Assembly: GCF_004570325.1 (NCBI RefSeq)
Contig: NZ_SPQO01000032.1
Location: 1-51,974 of the forward strand
From: Mycobacterium sp. PS03-16
Lineage (GTDB): Bacteria > Actinomycetota > Actinomycetes > Mycobacteriales > Mycobacteriaceae
DNA: 51,974 bases
Direction of reading: 5' to 3'
Shown: positions 25,565 through 34,400 of the stretch, one piece after another
Position numbering within the stretch: position 1 is the first letter of the stretch
Layout of the letters: every line of letters starts with the position of its first letter
The notes under the pieces: model-generated
What the model saw: only the letters and a program-made list of their open reading frames with translations
Told to the model about the DNA's origin: nothing
Database searches by the model: none
Translations under genes and position numbers: made by a program

Positions 25565-26194
25565 ATGGGCGAGCTTCATCTCATCGACCACCCCCTGGTC
25601 GCGCACAAGCTCACGCTGATGCGCCGCAAAGACGCCTCGACCAGCAGTTTCCGGAGGCTGCTCAACGAGATCTCCGCGCTGATGGCCTACGAGGTGCTGC
25701 GCGACATCCCCACCCAGGACGTCGAGGTGGAGACGCCGCTGGAGACCACTGTCGGCAAGGTGATCGACGGGAAGAAGCTGGTGTTCGTCTCGATCCTGCG
25801 GGCCGGCACCGGCATCCTCGACGGCATGCTCGCGGTGGTACCGGGCGCCCGGGTGGGCCACATCGGGCTCTACCGGGATCCGAAAACGCTTGTCGCGGTG
25901 GAGTACTACTTCAAGATGCCGGCCGACCTCGAGGAGCGCGACGTCGTGGTGGTCGACCCGATGCTGGCCACCGGCAACTCCGCGGTGGCGGCAGTGGACC
26001 GGCTCAAGGAGTGCCGGCCCAAGTCGGTGAAGTTCGTGTGCCTGCTGACCTGCCCGGAAGGCATCGCCGCCATGCACGAGGCGCACCCCGACGTGCCGAT
26101 CTACACCGCGGCCGTGGACCGGCAACTCGACGAGCACGGCTACATCCGGCCGGGTCTCGGCGACGCGGGCGACCGGATCTTCGGCACCAAGTAG
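25565..26194 (+). CDS. upp: Uracil phosphoribosyltransferase (URC6-type)
   Basis: The protein has 209 residues, the usual UPRT length, and makes UMP from uracil and PRPP. The PRPP loop is VVDPMLATGNSAVAAVD, with N in place of the second Gly of the common ATGGS. The uracil-binding end is YIRPGLGDAGDRIFGTK. It resembles proteobacterial Upp (DHPLVAHKLTLMR) more than the housekeeping mycobacterial Upp I recall, so it may be a dedicated catabolic copy. GAGGAGA precedes ATG 25565. It is third in the URC1-URC4-upp operon and converges with the Cys-rich gene 4 bp away. Confidence 0.93.
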   Translation: MGELHLIDHPLVAHKLTLMRRKDASTSSFRRLLNEISALMAYEVLRDIPTQDVEVETPLETTVGKVIDGKKLVFVSILRAGTGILDGMLAVVPGARVGHIGLYRDPKTLVAVEYYFKMPADLEERDVVVVDPMLATGNSAVAAVDRLKECRPKSVKFVCLLTCPEGIAAMHEAHPDVPIYTAAVDRQLDEHGYIRPGLGDAGDRIFGTK

Positions 26195-26198
26195 CTGC

Positions 26199-26381
26199 TC
26201 AGACGCACACGCCGGAGCGGTCGACGGCGACCTGCCGGAACGCCTGGCAGTCGCAGCGCGCGTACGGGTGGTCCGATGCCTCGTCGACGACGCAGTGGGT
26301 ACACCCGCGGCACGCTCCCGCGATGCCATGTTCGGGATGCAGGTGGCCGCACTCGCATCGCGCCGACAGTCTTGCCTCCAT
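26199..26381 (-). CDS. Small Cys-rich protein, probable zinc-binding
   Basis: This is a 60-residue protein with eight cysteines (C9, C11, C24, C27, C30, C43, C45, C59) and several His (H13, H15, H18, H29, H38). The pattern C-x-C-G-H-x-H and C-x2-C-x2-C suggests a small zinc-ribbon or metal-binding domain. No signal peptide or membrane segment is seen. The start is taken at ATG 26381; the ribosome-binding site is weak. It converges with upp and diverges from the thioredoxin-reductase-like gene. I do not recognise a named family. Confidence 0.65.
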   Translation of the reverse strand: MEARLSARCECGHLHPEHGIAGACRGCTHCVVDEASDHPYARCDCQAFRQVAVDRSGVCV

Positions 26382-26476
26382 ATCGCGGTCATTCGGAGCG
26401 ACGCCGCTGCCGGACGGTGTGGATCGCGCCACATCGCGACGTTTGATCACCAGTCCCGACGGGCACGGTTGGGGCC

Positions 26477-27421
26477 ATGACACCCGTGTGGGAATGCGTC
26501 GTGGTGGGCGGCGGTGCGGCGGGGTTGAGCGCCGCGCTGGTACTGGGCCGGGCGCGGCGGCGCACCCTGCTGGTCGACGCCGGGCAGCAGAGCAACCGGA
26601 TGTCGTCGGGCATCGGCGGCCTTCTCGGGTTCGATCAGCGCCCGCCGACGGAGCTCTACGAGGCGGGCCGCCGCGACCTGCAGAAGTACCCGACCGTGGA
26701 GGTCCGCGACGGCACCGTCGTACACGGCACCCCGCAGGACGACGGCTTCTTGCTCGAGCTCGACGGCGGTGACCAGGTGACGGCGCGGCGGGTGATGCTG
26801 ACGACCGGTATGGAGTATTGCCCACCGGATCTGCCGGGCCTGTCACCGCTGTGGGGACACACGGTGTTCCAGTGCCCCTTCTGTCATGGCTGGGAGATGC
26901 GCGACAAGCGGCTGGCGTCACTGGCCGCCGGCGACGAAGCGGTCCACGCTGCGCTGATGCTGCGTGGCTGGAGCGACGACGTCGTGCTGCTGACCGACGG
27001 CCACCCGCAGCTCACCGGGTCTGACCTCGACCGTCTACGCGCCGCGGACATCACGATCGACGACCGCCGGATCGCCGAGCTGATCGGCGAGGGTGAGCAA
27101 CTGACCGCGATCGCGTTCGCCGACGGCAGCCGCCTGGAGCGCGACGGGCTGCTGGTGGAGGCACCGCTGCGACAGCGCTCGAAGCTGGCCGAACAGCTCG
27201 GGGCCTCGTGCACGCCGGGACCGCTGGCCGCCGACACCATCGGCATCGACGCGCTGCACCGCACGACGGCGCCGACCGTGTTCGCCGCCGGCGACACCTG
27301 CACCGAACAGCCGTACGTCGCGGGAGCCATCGCCGCGGGCGCACAAGCCGCGATGATCGTCGCCCAGAGCCTGCTCTCCGAGCAGTTCGGAATGCCCTAC
27401 CCGCCAGACGAGGACGACTGA
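26477..27421 (+). CDS. Thioredoxin-reductase-like FAD oxidoreductase
   Basis: The protein has 314 residues, the size of thioredoxin reductase. The FAD motif is GGGAAGLSAAL (11-21), the redox motif is C133-P-F-C136 in VFQCPFCHGWE (thioredoxin reductases usually have CATC), and the closing FAD motif is FAAGDTCTEQPYVAGAIAAGAQAA. The expected NADPH-binding GxGxxA is poorly kept (LAAGDEAVHAALML). This family is annotated as NAD(P)/FAD-dependent oxidoreductase in actinobacteria and may reduce low-molecular-weight thiols or disulfides. No thioredoxin gene is adjacent. The start is ATG 26477 with a weak GGGG upstream. Confidence 0.83.
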   Translation: MTPVWECVVVGGGAAGLSAALVLGRARRRTLLVDAGQQSNRMSSGIGGLLGFDQRPPTELYEAGRRDLQKYPTVEVRDGTVVHGTPQDDGFLLELDGGDQVTARRVMLTTGMEYCPPDLPGLSPLWGHTVFQCPFCHGWEMRDKRLASLAAGDEAVHAALMLRGWSDDVVLLTDGHPQLTGSDLDRLRAADITIDDRRIAELIGEGEQLTAIAFADGSRLERDGLLVEAPLRQRSKLAEQLGASCTPGPLAADTIGIDALHRTTAPTVFAAGDTCTEQPYVAGAIAAGAQAAMIVAQSLLSEQFGMPYPPDEDD

Positions 27422-27521
27422 CGCGGCTGCACCGGCGCCGGGTGACAGCGGCGTCTCGGTCGGGCGGCGATGCGGTGTCGGCCCGCGCGCGAAGCCCGGC
27501 GATGCTGCCATCATCGGACGA

Positions 27522-28163
27522 GTGGCAGGAACGGCGACGACGACCGATATCGGATTGGCGGCCCGCTTCTCGGCGCTGGCGTCCCTCGGCGCCGCCGTGG
27601 TGCACGTCGCGGTGGTGCCGGCGCACTGGCGGGAGTGGGTGCCCGCAGGCATGTTCTTCGTCGTCCTCGCGCTGTTCCAGTTGATTTGGGCGCGTGCGGT
27701 TCTCACCCGGACGACGGCGCCGGTGCTCATCGCCGGGATCGCACTCAACGCCGGCGCCGTCGCGCTGTGGGCGTCGTCGAGAACGGTGGGCGCGCCGTTC
27801 GGCCCGCACGCCGGGCAGGCCGAACTGGTCGCGGCCGCCGACCTGTGCGCGGCACTGCTGCAGATCTATGTCGTCATGGGCGCCGGCTGGGTGTGGCACC
27901 GGGGCCGCCGGGGCGGGCCGATCCCGGCGGCCGCGAACGTGGCCCTCTCACTCGGGGCGCTCACCGTCGTCGCCTTGGCGTCGACCGTGGGGGTGGCGTC
28001 GGGTCTCCGGCACGGCCACCACGGGCCGGCCGAAGCGCATCACGGTCACCAGCCCATGCCGCCGGCGGTCGCGCCGGGACCCGCCGAGGTCCCGATCATC
28101 CCGGCCCCGCCTCCCCCGACGGCGCAGCCGTCACACGACGGCCACGGCGATCACCACCACTAG
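27522..28163 (+). CDS. Membrane protein with His-rich C-terminus
   Basis: The protein has 213 residues with about four to five transmembrane helices (ASLGAAVVHVAVVP; MFFVVLALFQLIWARAV; VLIAGIALNAGAVALW; DLCAALLQIYVVMGAGWVW; VALSLGALTVVALASTVGVA). A cytoplasmic or external tail is rich in His (GHHGPAEAHHGHQ; SHDGHGDHHH) and Pro, suggesting metal binding. The GTG start has no obvious ribosome-binding site. It overlaps the DUF4396 gene tail-to-tail by 68 bp. The role is unknown; the context suggests metal handling. Confidence 0.78.
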   Translation: MAGTATTTDIGLAARFSALASLGAAVVHVAVVPAHWREWVPAGMFFVVLALFQLIWARAVLTRTTAPVLIAGIALNAGAVALWASSRTVGAPFGPHAGQAELVAAADLCAALLQIYVVMGAGWVWHRGRRGGPIPAAANVALSLGALTVVALASTVGVASGLRHGHHGPAEAHHGHQPMPPAVAPGPAEVPIIPAPPPPTAQPSHDGHGDHHH

Positions 28164-28824
28164 TGCCCGATGACGCCGGCCTGAGAGTTCCGGTCTCTGA
28201 GCCGGTGATCCCGTCGGCCACGGAGACCACCAGACCGCCCAGCATGAACGCGGCGATCGCCGCGACCAGCCCGCCCGTGCTGAGCGCGGGGATGAACCGC
28301 CGCGCACCGGTCACCTCACCGCCGCCGTGGTGATACTCGTGGGTCAACGCGTGGCCCTTGCCCCTCGACAGCAGGTAGCGGTTGACCGGGTAGGCGGCGA
28401 AGAACGCCGCCGTCAGAGCGATCGCCATCCCGATCCAGAAGATCGGGTTGACCAGGCCGGCGTTCATGGCGCCGGGAATGACCGCCATCACGGCGTTGTC
28501 CACGACCTCCATCGTCAGGATCGACAGCGTGTCCGCGGCGAGGACGACGCTCAGCGCGGTGCCCAGTGCGAGCCCGGCCCGCAGCAGCGGCAGCGTCGAC
28601 AGCGTGTAGCCGAACAGGAACGCCAGCGCGACCGCCAACGCGATGGTCGCGATGTTCCCCAACCCCAACGCGGTGCCGATGATCAGGCCCAGAATCTCGC
28701 CGATCGCGCACCCGGTCAGACAGTGCAGGGTCGCACTCAACGCCATGGCGTTGGACGAGCCCATGTCGTGATGGTCGTCGGCGTCGTGGCCGTGCTCGTG
28801 GTGTGTCTCTGCCGGCATGCTCAT
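28096..28824 (-). CDS. DUF4396 membrane protein with His-rich N-terminus
   Basis: The protein has 242 residues. A His/Asp-rich N-terminus (HHEHGHDADDHHDM) is followed by about five transmembrane helices of the DUF4396 type: LHCLTGCAIGEILGLIIG, TMEVVDNAVMAVIPGAM, FWIGMAIALTAAFFAAYPVNRYL. The charged tail is HEYHHGGG before a last helix. Conserved Cys/Glu in TM1 and Glu/Asp in TM3 could bind metal. GAGGAG precedes ATG 28824. A CsoR-type operator lies in the promoter spacer upstream, so copper-responsive (or related CsoR/RcnR family) expression is likely. Confidence 0.83.
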   Translation of the reverse strand: MSMPAETHHEHGHDADDHHDMGSSNAMALSATLHCLTGCAIGEILGLIIGTALGLGNIATIALAVALAFLFGYTLSTLPLLRAGLALGTALSVVLAADTLSILTMEVVDNAVMAVIPGAMNAGLVNPIFWIGMAIALTAAFFAAYPVNRYLLSRGKGHALTHEYHHGGGEVTGARRFIPALSTGGLVAAIAAFMLGGLVVSVADGITGSETGTLRPASSGTSGGDRRGRRVTAAPSGEAGPG

Positions 28825-28881
28825 TCTGACTCCTCAACCTGCCGCGCCTCCGGGTCGGATGCCCCGAGCCCGCCGGCACCA

Positions 28882-28910
28882 AACATACCCCCGGGGGGTA
28901 TAGTCCGCAA
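28882..28910 (-). promoter_or_regulatory. Promoter with CsoR-type operator in spacer
   Basis: On the minus strand TTGCGG (28910-28905), a 17-nt spacer and TATGTT (28887-28882) form a sigma-70-type promoter for the DUF4396 gene. The operator ATACCCCCGGGGGGTAT (28885-28901) is a perfect 8-bp inverted repeat around one central base. It fills most of the spacer and part of the -10. This is the arrangement expected for CsoR/RcnR-family metal-sensing repressors. Confidence 0.65.
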
Positions 28911-28915
28911 GTGGG

Positions 28916-29707
28916 TCACGCGACGCTGCGCACCGTCCCCCCGTCGACGCGCAGGTCCGCTCCGCTGATGTATCCCGCGTGCGCACTCGCCAGGAACGTC
29001 ACGGCGGCGGCGACCTCCTCGGGCCTGCCGAACCGCCCGATGTCATTGGGGAACCACTCGCCGGCCGCGGCCGTCTCGATGTCCTCCCATGCCGGCCCCC
29101 AACCGTGCTCGACCGCGACGCGAGTGGCCATCTCGCGCACCGGGTCGGTGAGGATGGCGCCGGGCGCGACGATGTTGGCGGTCACGCCGGTGCCGGCCAG
29201 TTCGCGCGCCAACGACACCGTCAGGTTGTGCCGGGCCGCCAGCGTGGCGTTGTAGTGCGGTTGCATGGCGGCCGGCTGGACGGCCAGACCACCGCCGATC
29301 TGAATCACCCGGCCCCATCCGCGGTTTCGCATGCCCGGGACAAGATGCGTGATCATCCGGACGCCGGAGATCACGTTCATCGCATAGAGGCGCTCCCAGT
29401 GTTGCGCGGTCACCGCCGTCCACGGCAGTCCGTCGTAGAAACCGGCGTTGTTGACCAGGATGTCGACCTCGCCGCAGGCCTGCGCCACTGCGGCGGCCCC
29501 GTCGTCGCCGGTGAGGTCGCCGAGCACGGCCACGGCGTCCCCGCCTCGCGACCGGATCCGCTCCACGACCTGCCGCGCGCGTTCGGCGTCCCGGCCGTGC
29601 ACCACCACAGAAACCCCTTCACCGGCCATCATCTCGGCGATTGCCCGCCCCAGTCCGGCGGTGGAGCCCGTGACCAGTGCCCGCTTCCCCGATATGCCCA
29701 TGTCCAT
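28916..29707 (-). CDS. SDR-family protein with degenerate active site
   Basis: The protein has 263 residues with a sound Rossmann core: TGSTAGLGRAIA (13-24), NNAGF at 86-90, N111 in the N-V-I-S-G segment, and a C-terminal GADLRVDGGTVRS. The catalytic Ser position is Gly139 (IQIGGG). Tyr152 is present in HYNATLAA, but the Lys four residues later is Leu156. Classical oxidoreductase chemistry is therefore doubtful. It may bind nucleotide without catalysis, or use another mechanism. AGGAGG precedes ATG 29707. It diverges from the NIPSNAP-TetR operon. Confidence 0.83.
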   Translation of the reverse strand: MDMGISGKRALVTGSTAGLGRAIAEMMAGEGVSVVVHGRDAERARQVVERIRSRGGDAVAVLGDLTGDDGAAAVAQACGEVDILVNNAGFYDGLPWTAVTAQHWERLYAMNVISGVRMITHLVPGMRNRGWGRVIQIGGGLAVQPAAMQPHYNATLAARHNLTVSLARELAGTGVTANIVAPGAILTDPVREMATRVAVEHGWGPAWEDIETAAAGEWFPNDIGRFGRPEEVAAAVTFLASAHAGYISGADLRVDGGTVRSVA

Positions 29708-29806
29708 GACGCGCCTCCTATGTCTACACTCGTATACTTGGCAGACGCCGGCCGGCGCGCGTCTATTCCCGACGGGTGGCGCGACCGACGAAAGGAGGAG
29801 CACCCG

Positions 29807-30121
29807 GTGGAACTGCGGACGTACTCACTGGCGAGCCGGGACGCGCTGCGCCACTACGTCGACGTCTTCTGGCCGCGGCACATCCGGACGCTCGGCAGGT
29901 ACGGCATCACCGTCCACGGCGTGTGGACCGACACCACCTCCGACGCCAACGACGTCATCGCGCTGATCGGCTATCCGCCGGGCGCCGACCCGTTGCGGCT
30001 GGCGCAGCGATACCGGGCGAGCAGCGACTTCGCCCGGGACCACGCGGATTTCGACACCACTCTGATCGTGTCCACCCGCGTCACCGCTCTGCAGCCGATC
30101 GCTGCCTCACCCCTGCGGTAA
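29807..30121 (+). CDS. NIPSNAP-family protein
   Basis: This 104-residue protein has the ferredoxin-like alpha-beta fold of the NIPSNAP family: it opens with ELRTYSLASRDALRHYVDVFWPRHIRTLGRYGI and continues with GVWTDTTSDANDVIALIGYPPGADPLRLAQRY. Function is not established; bacterial NIPSNAP genes often sit with catabolic dehydrogenases. The GTG start is supported by AAAGGAGG 8 nt upstream. A TATACT -10-like element lies at 29733-29738. It is followed by a TetR gene after 6 bp and is probably controlled with it. Confidence 0.82.
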   Translation: MELRTYSLASRDALRHYVDVFWPRHIRTLGRYGITVHGVWTDTTSDANDVIALIGYPPGADPLRLAQRYRASSDFARDHADFDTTLIVSTRVTALQPIAASPLR

Positions 30122-30127
30122 GTCCCG

Positions 30128-30697
30128 GTGTCCAACCGTCCGCGCAATGCCGCCGCCACCCGCGAGGCCATCCTGCATTCGGCCGTCCGGCACTTTGCGC
30201 GCGCCGGATACGACGGCGTCGGTGTCCGGCAGATCGCCCAGGACGCCGGAGTGACCGCCATGCTGGTGAACCGGTACTTCGGTTCGAAAGAGCTCCTGTT
30301 CGCCGAAGCCGTCGACGCGGCGTTCGCATCCCCGGTGTTCATCGCGGAGCGGTCGAGCGCGCTCGCCGCCGACACCGCCGCTTCGCTGGTGAGGGGCACC
30401 GATCCGTCCGGCGACGCACCGGAGGCCTTCCTGATCCTGCTGCGCTCGGTGTCGGACCCGGCCGCGGTGCCGATCGTGCGCGCGGCGATCGAACGGCACG
30501 TCGGCCGCCGGCTGGCCGCACAGCTCGACCGGCCGGATCACGAACTGCGCAGCGAGCTCGTGCTTTCGGTGATCAGCGGCGTCTTGCTGATGCGGCGCGT
30601 CGTGGGCACCACGGCCCTCACCGACGTCGCGCCGGACGACCTCGCCGCGCTCCTCCTGCCGGTGTTGACGACCATCATCGACGGCCCAGCCGACTGA
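30128..30697 (+). CDS. TetR/AcrR family transcriptional regulator
   Basis: The protein has 189 residues. The N-terminal HTH reads AATREAILHSAVRHFARAGYDGVGVRQIAQDAGVTAMLVNRYFGSKELLF (about 8-57), a full TetR_N signature. The C-terminal domain resembles the TetR_C_33-like type (PIVRAAIERHVGRRLAAQL; VLSVISGVLLMRRVVG). The GTG start is 6 bp after NIPSNAP, forming an operon. It probably represses the NIPSNAP/SDR divergent promoter, which holds GTATAC (29732-29737) flanked by GTCT and AGAC arms. The ligand is unknown. Confidence 0.88.
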   Translation: MSNRPRNAAATREAILHSAVRHFARAGYDGVGVRQIAQDAGVTAMLVNRYFGSKELLFAEAVDAAFASPVFIAERSSALAADTAASLVRGTDPSGDAPEAFLILLRSVSDPAAVPIVRAAIERHVGRRLAAQLDRPDHELRSELVLSVISGVLLMRRVVGTTALTDVAPDDLAALLLPVLTTIIDGPAD

Positions 30698-30707
30698 CCC
30701 GGCACTG

Positions 30708-31442
30708 TCACCTCACCGCCGACCACACCGCCATGGCCCCCGCCACGAAGACCAGCACGAGTACCGCACGCCGGAATGCCCCCTCCGGCACATGCTTACC
30801 GAGCACGATGCCCGCGACGTTGCCGACGATCCCCGCCAGCACCAGCAGGAGCAACTGCGGCTGCAACATGGCCGCGACCGCCTGTCCGCCCGCGGCCAGG
30901 ATGAGGATGGCCGCGCAGTTGACGATGACGAAGTAGGCGGCCAGGTCGGCGATGAACTGCGCGGCCGGCAGGCGCGCCCGAAGCAGCAGCAGGACCGGGG
31001 GTGGACCGCTCAACGACGTTGTGGTCCCGAGGAATCCGCCCAGCAGGCCGGTCATCGCGAGCCCGCCGGCTGACGGGTCCGACGGCTCCGTCCCGGCGAA
31101 CGGCAGGGCCATGGCGACCGCGCACAGCATCACCGCGACCCCCGCCGTGATCTGGAGCTGTTGCTGCGGGAGGGCCGCCAGCATCGCCGCACCGGCCAGC
31201 GCGCCGGGGACACTGCATCCGCCGAGGTATCCGACCCGGCGCCAGTCGATCAGCCGCCGCGAGTCGTACGCCGCGTGCAGGCGCGTGATCGCGCCGACCA
31301 ACAGGTTGACGAACACCACGTAGGGCAGATCGAAACCCGCCATCAACATGAACGGCGTGGCGATCAGCGCGTTGCCGAAGCCGGTGATGCCGCCGATCGC
31401 CGCAGCGAGGCCGATCGTCAGCGCGCCCGCGAGCAGCAGCAA
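30708..31442 (-). CDS. TauE/SafE-family membrane transporter
   Basis: This protein has 244 residues and about eight transmembrane helices, with the TauE/SafE duplication: AIGGITGFGNALIATPFMLMAG in the first half, and LGGFLGTTTSLSGPPPVLLLL in the second. The family exports or imports small anions such as sulfite and sulfoacetate; the substrate here is unknown. The start is TTG 31442 with AAGGGGG 7 nt upstream. A stop (the hrpA TAG) lies in frame 10 codons further up with no ATG or GTG between. It follows hrpA by 30 bp on the same strand. Confidence 0.83.
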   Translation of the reverse strand: MLLLAGALTIGLAAAIGGITGFGNALIATPFMLMAGFDLPYVVFVNLLVGAITRLHAAYDSRRLIDWRRVGYLGGCSVPGALAGAAMLAALPQQQLQITAGVAVMLCAVAMALPFAGTEPSDPSAGGLAMTGLLGGFLGTTTSLSGPPPVLLLLRARLPAAQFIADLAAYFVIVNCAAILILAAGGQAVAAMLQPQLLLLVLAGIVGNVAGIVLGKHVPEGAFRRAVLVLVFVAGAMAVWSAVR

Positions 31443-31472
31443 CGGCCGTCCCCCTTCGCTGCCACCGCCGGC

Positions 31473-34400
31473 CTACGCCTCCACCGCATCGATCGCCCGG
31501 TAGATCCGCTGCTCGCTGACCGGCCGCGCGGTGCCCAGTTGCTGCGCCCACAGGCTCACCCGCAGCTCCTCGATCATCCGGCCGATGTCGCGCACGTCCT
31601 CGGCGGCGGCGCGAGCAGGTGAAAGCGATTGCCGCAGTTCGTCATACGCCGCGGTCACGGCGGCCACGCGGGCCATCCGGTCACGGTCGGCGTTCAGCCC
31701 CTGCGGTAAGCGCTCCAGCCGCCGCCCCACCGCCATCAGGTACCGCGTCAGATTCGCCAGATGCGCCGCCCCCGTCGCGCAGACGAATCCCGCGGGCAGC
31801 AGCGCCGCCACCTGAGCGCGGATGTCGGCGATCGACTCCGCGTGGGCGGGCGGCGGCGTCGCGGGCAGCGCCACCTGCACCTGCTGCGCGGCGGCCAGCA
31901 CCTTCTCCACCCGCCCGAGGATGTCCAGCGTCGTCGGCACCAGCGAACCGCTCACCCGCTGCACCAGCGCGGTGAACTGCGCACGCGTCCAGACCGGGTC
32001 GCGCACCATCGCGTCGACCGCCGCGTCGGCGCAGTCGTCGATCAGCGCGCCCAGCGAGCCGTCCGGATTCGCGCCGAGCGCCAACCGCTGCCGGGTGTCC
32101 AGCGCCCGTTCGACGTTCTTGGCCGGCGACGGCGCCGACAACCGCAGCAGCCGCCGCAGCCCAGGGCCCATCGCCGCGCGCTGCTCGGCCGGCGTCGGGA
32201 ACACCCGCACGTCGACGGCGGCGCCGGTGTCGACGAACGCCGGATAGCCCAGCACGCGGTGCCCGCCCGAGGTGCGCTCCACCGACCGCGGCAGCTCGTC
32301 GAGATCATCGGGCCAGCCCCGCAATCCGGTGCGCTCGATCCCGTCGGCGACCGCGCGGGCGACCGCCTGGCGCACCGGCGCGGCCAACTGCTCCTGCAGG
32401 GTCCCGAGGTCCTTGCCGCGGGCCACCTCCTTGCCACCGGCCTCGACCGCGAACGTCACCCGCAGGTGCGCCGGGATCTTCTCCAGATCGAAGGCGTCGA
32501 TCGGCACCGTCACGCCGCTGCGCCGCCACAGTTCGTGCTGCAGACTGTCCAGCAACGGACCCGTGCCGGGGTCCATCGTGCGGAGCACCTCCCGCGCGGT
32601 GTCGCGCGCGGGCACGAAGTTGCGGCGCAGATCCTTGGGCAGCGACTTGATCAGCGACGTGACCAGTTCCTCACGCAGCGCCGGGACGTGCCAGGCGAAT
32701 TCGTCACCGCCGAGGCGGGCCAGCACTTCGACCGGCACGTGCACGGTGATGCCGTCGTCGGCCGCCCCGGGTTCGAAGCGGTAGGTCAGCGGCAGCGACA
32801 GATCACCGGCCTGCCAGGCGTCGGGCAGATCGTCGGCGTCCTCGGCGCGCAGCAGATCGTCGCGCGTCATCGTCAGCAGGTCCGGGGTGCGGTGCCGCTG
32901 TTTGCGCCACCACGCGTCGAAATGCCGTGCGGAGACGACGTTCTCGGGGATCCGCGAGGCGTAGAACCCGAACACCTCCTCGTCGCCGACCAACAGGTCG
33001 CGCCGCCGGGCCCGCTCCTCGACCTCCTCGAGTTCGGCCCGCAGCCGGGCGTTGTCGCGGAAGAAGTGATGCTTGGTCTGCCAGTCCCCCTCGACCAGCG
33101 CGTGCCGGATGAACAACTCCCGCGCCAGGTCCGGCTCGATCTGGGCGTAGTTGACCCGCCGGCGCGGCACCAGCGGCAGCCCGTAGAGCGTCACGCGTTC
33201 GAACGCCATCACCGCGCCGCGCTGCGCATCCCAGTGGGGCTCGCTGTAGGTGCGGGCCACCAGGTCGCCGGCGACGCGTTCCACCGTGTCGGGGTCGATG
33301 CGCGCGCCGATGCGGCCGAACAGCCGGCTGGTCTCCACCAGGTCGGCCACGACGATCCACCGCGGCGGCCGCTTCGTCAGCACCGAGCCGGGCGCCAGCA
33401 CGAACCGCGAGTTCCGCGCGCCCTGATAGTCGCGGGTGTCGCCGTCGCGCAGCCCGATGTGCGACAGCAGCCCGGCCAGCAGCGCGGCATGCACGCTGGC
33501 CGGCGACGCCGGTTCGCTGGATTCCCGGATCCCCAGATCGCCGGCGATGCTGCGCAGCTGCCCGGTGAGGTCCTGCCACTCGCGGATCCGCAGGTAGTGC
33601 AGGAACTCGTCGCGACACATCCGCCGAAACGAGCTGCCGGAGCGTTCCTTGCGCTGCTCTCCCAGATACCGCCACAGGTTCAGGTAGGAGACGAAGTCGG
33701 AGTGCTCGTCGGCGAACCGGGCGTGCTTCTGCCGGGCGGCGTCCTCCCGCTCGGCGGGCCGCTCGCGCGGGTCCGGGATCGACAGTGCCGCCGCGAGCAC
33801 CAGCACCTCACGCACGCAGCCCTCGGCGTCGGCGGCCAGGATCATCCGTCCGATCCGGGGGTCGAGCGGCAACCGCGCCAGCCGGCGGCCGACGTCGGTC
33901 AGTGCCGCCGACTGGTCGAACGCGCCGAGCTCCTGCAGCAGCGTCACCCCGTCGCGGATGCTGCGCCGATCGGGCGGGTCCAGGAACGGGAAGCTCTCCA
34001 CGTCACCGAGGCCCAGCGCGGCCATCTGGAGGATCACCGCGGCCAGGTTGGTCCGCAGGATCTCCGGATCGGTGTAGCGGGGCCGCGCCTCGAAGTCCTC
34101 CTCGGAGTACAGCCGGATACACACGCCCGGCGCGGTGCGCCCCGACCGGCCGGCCCGCTGCGCCGCGGACGCCTGGGAGATCGGCTCGATCGGCAGCCGC
34201 TGCACCTTGGTGCGGCGGCTGTAGCGCGAGATGCGCGCGGTGCCCGGGTCGACGACGTAGCGGATACCGGGCACGGTCAGCGACGTCTCGGCGACGTTGG
34301 TGGCCAGCACCACTCGCCGCCCGGAATGACTCGGCTGGAACACCCGCTGCTGGTCGGCGGTCGGCAGCCGGGCGTAGAGCGGCAGCACCTCGGTGTTGGA

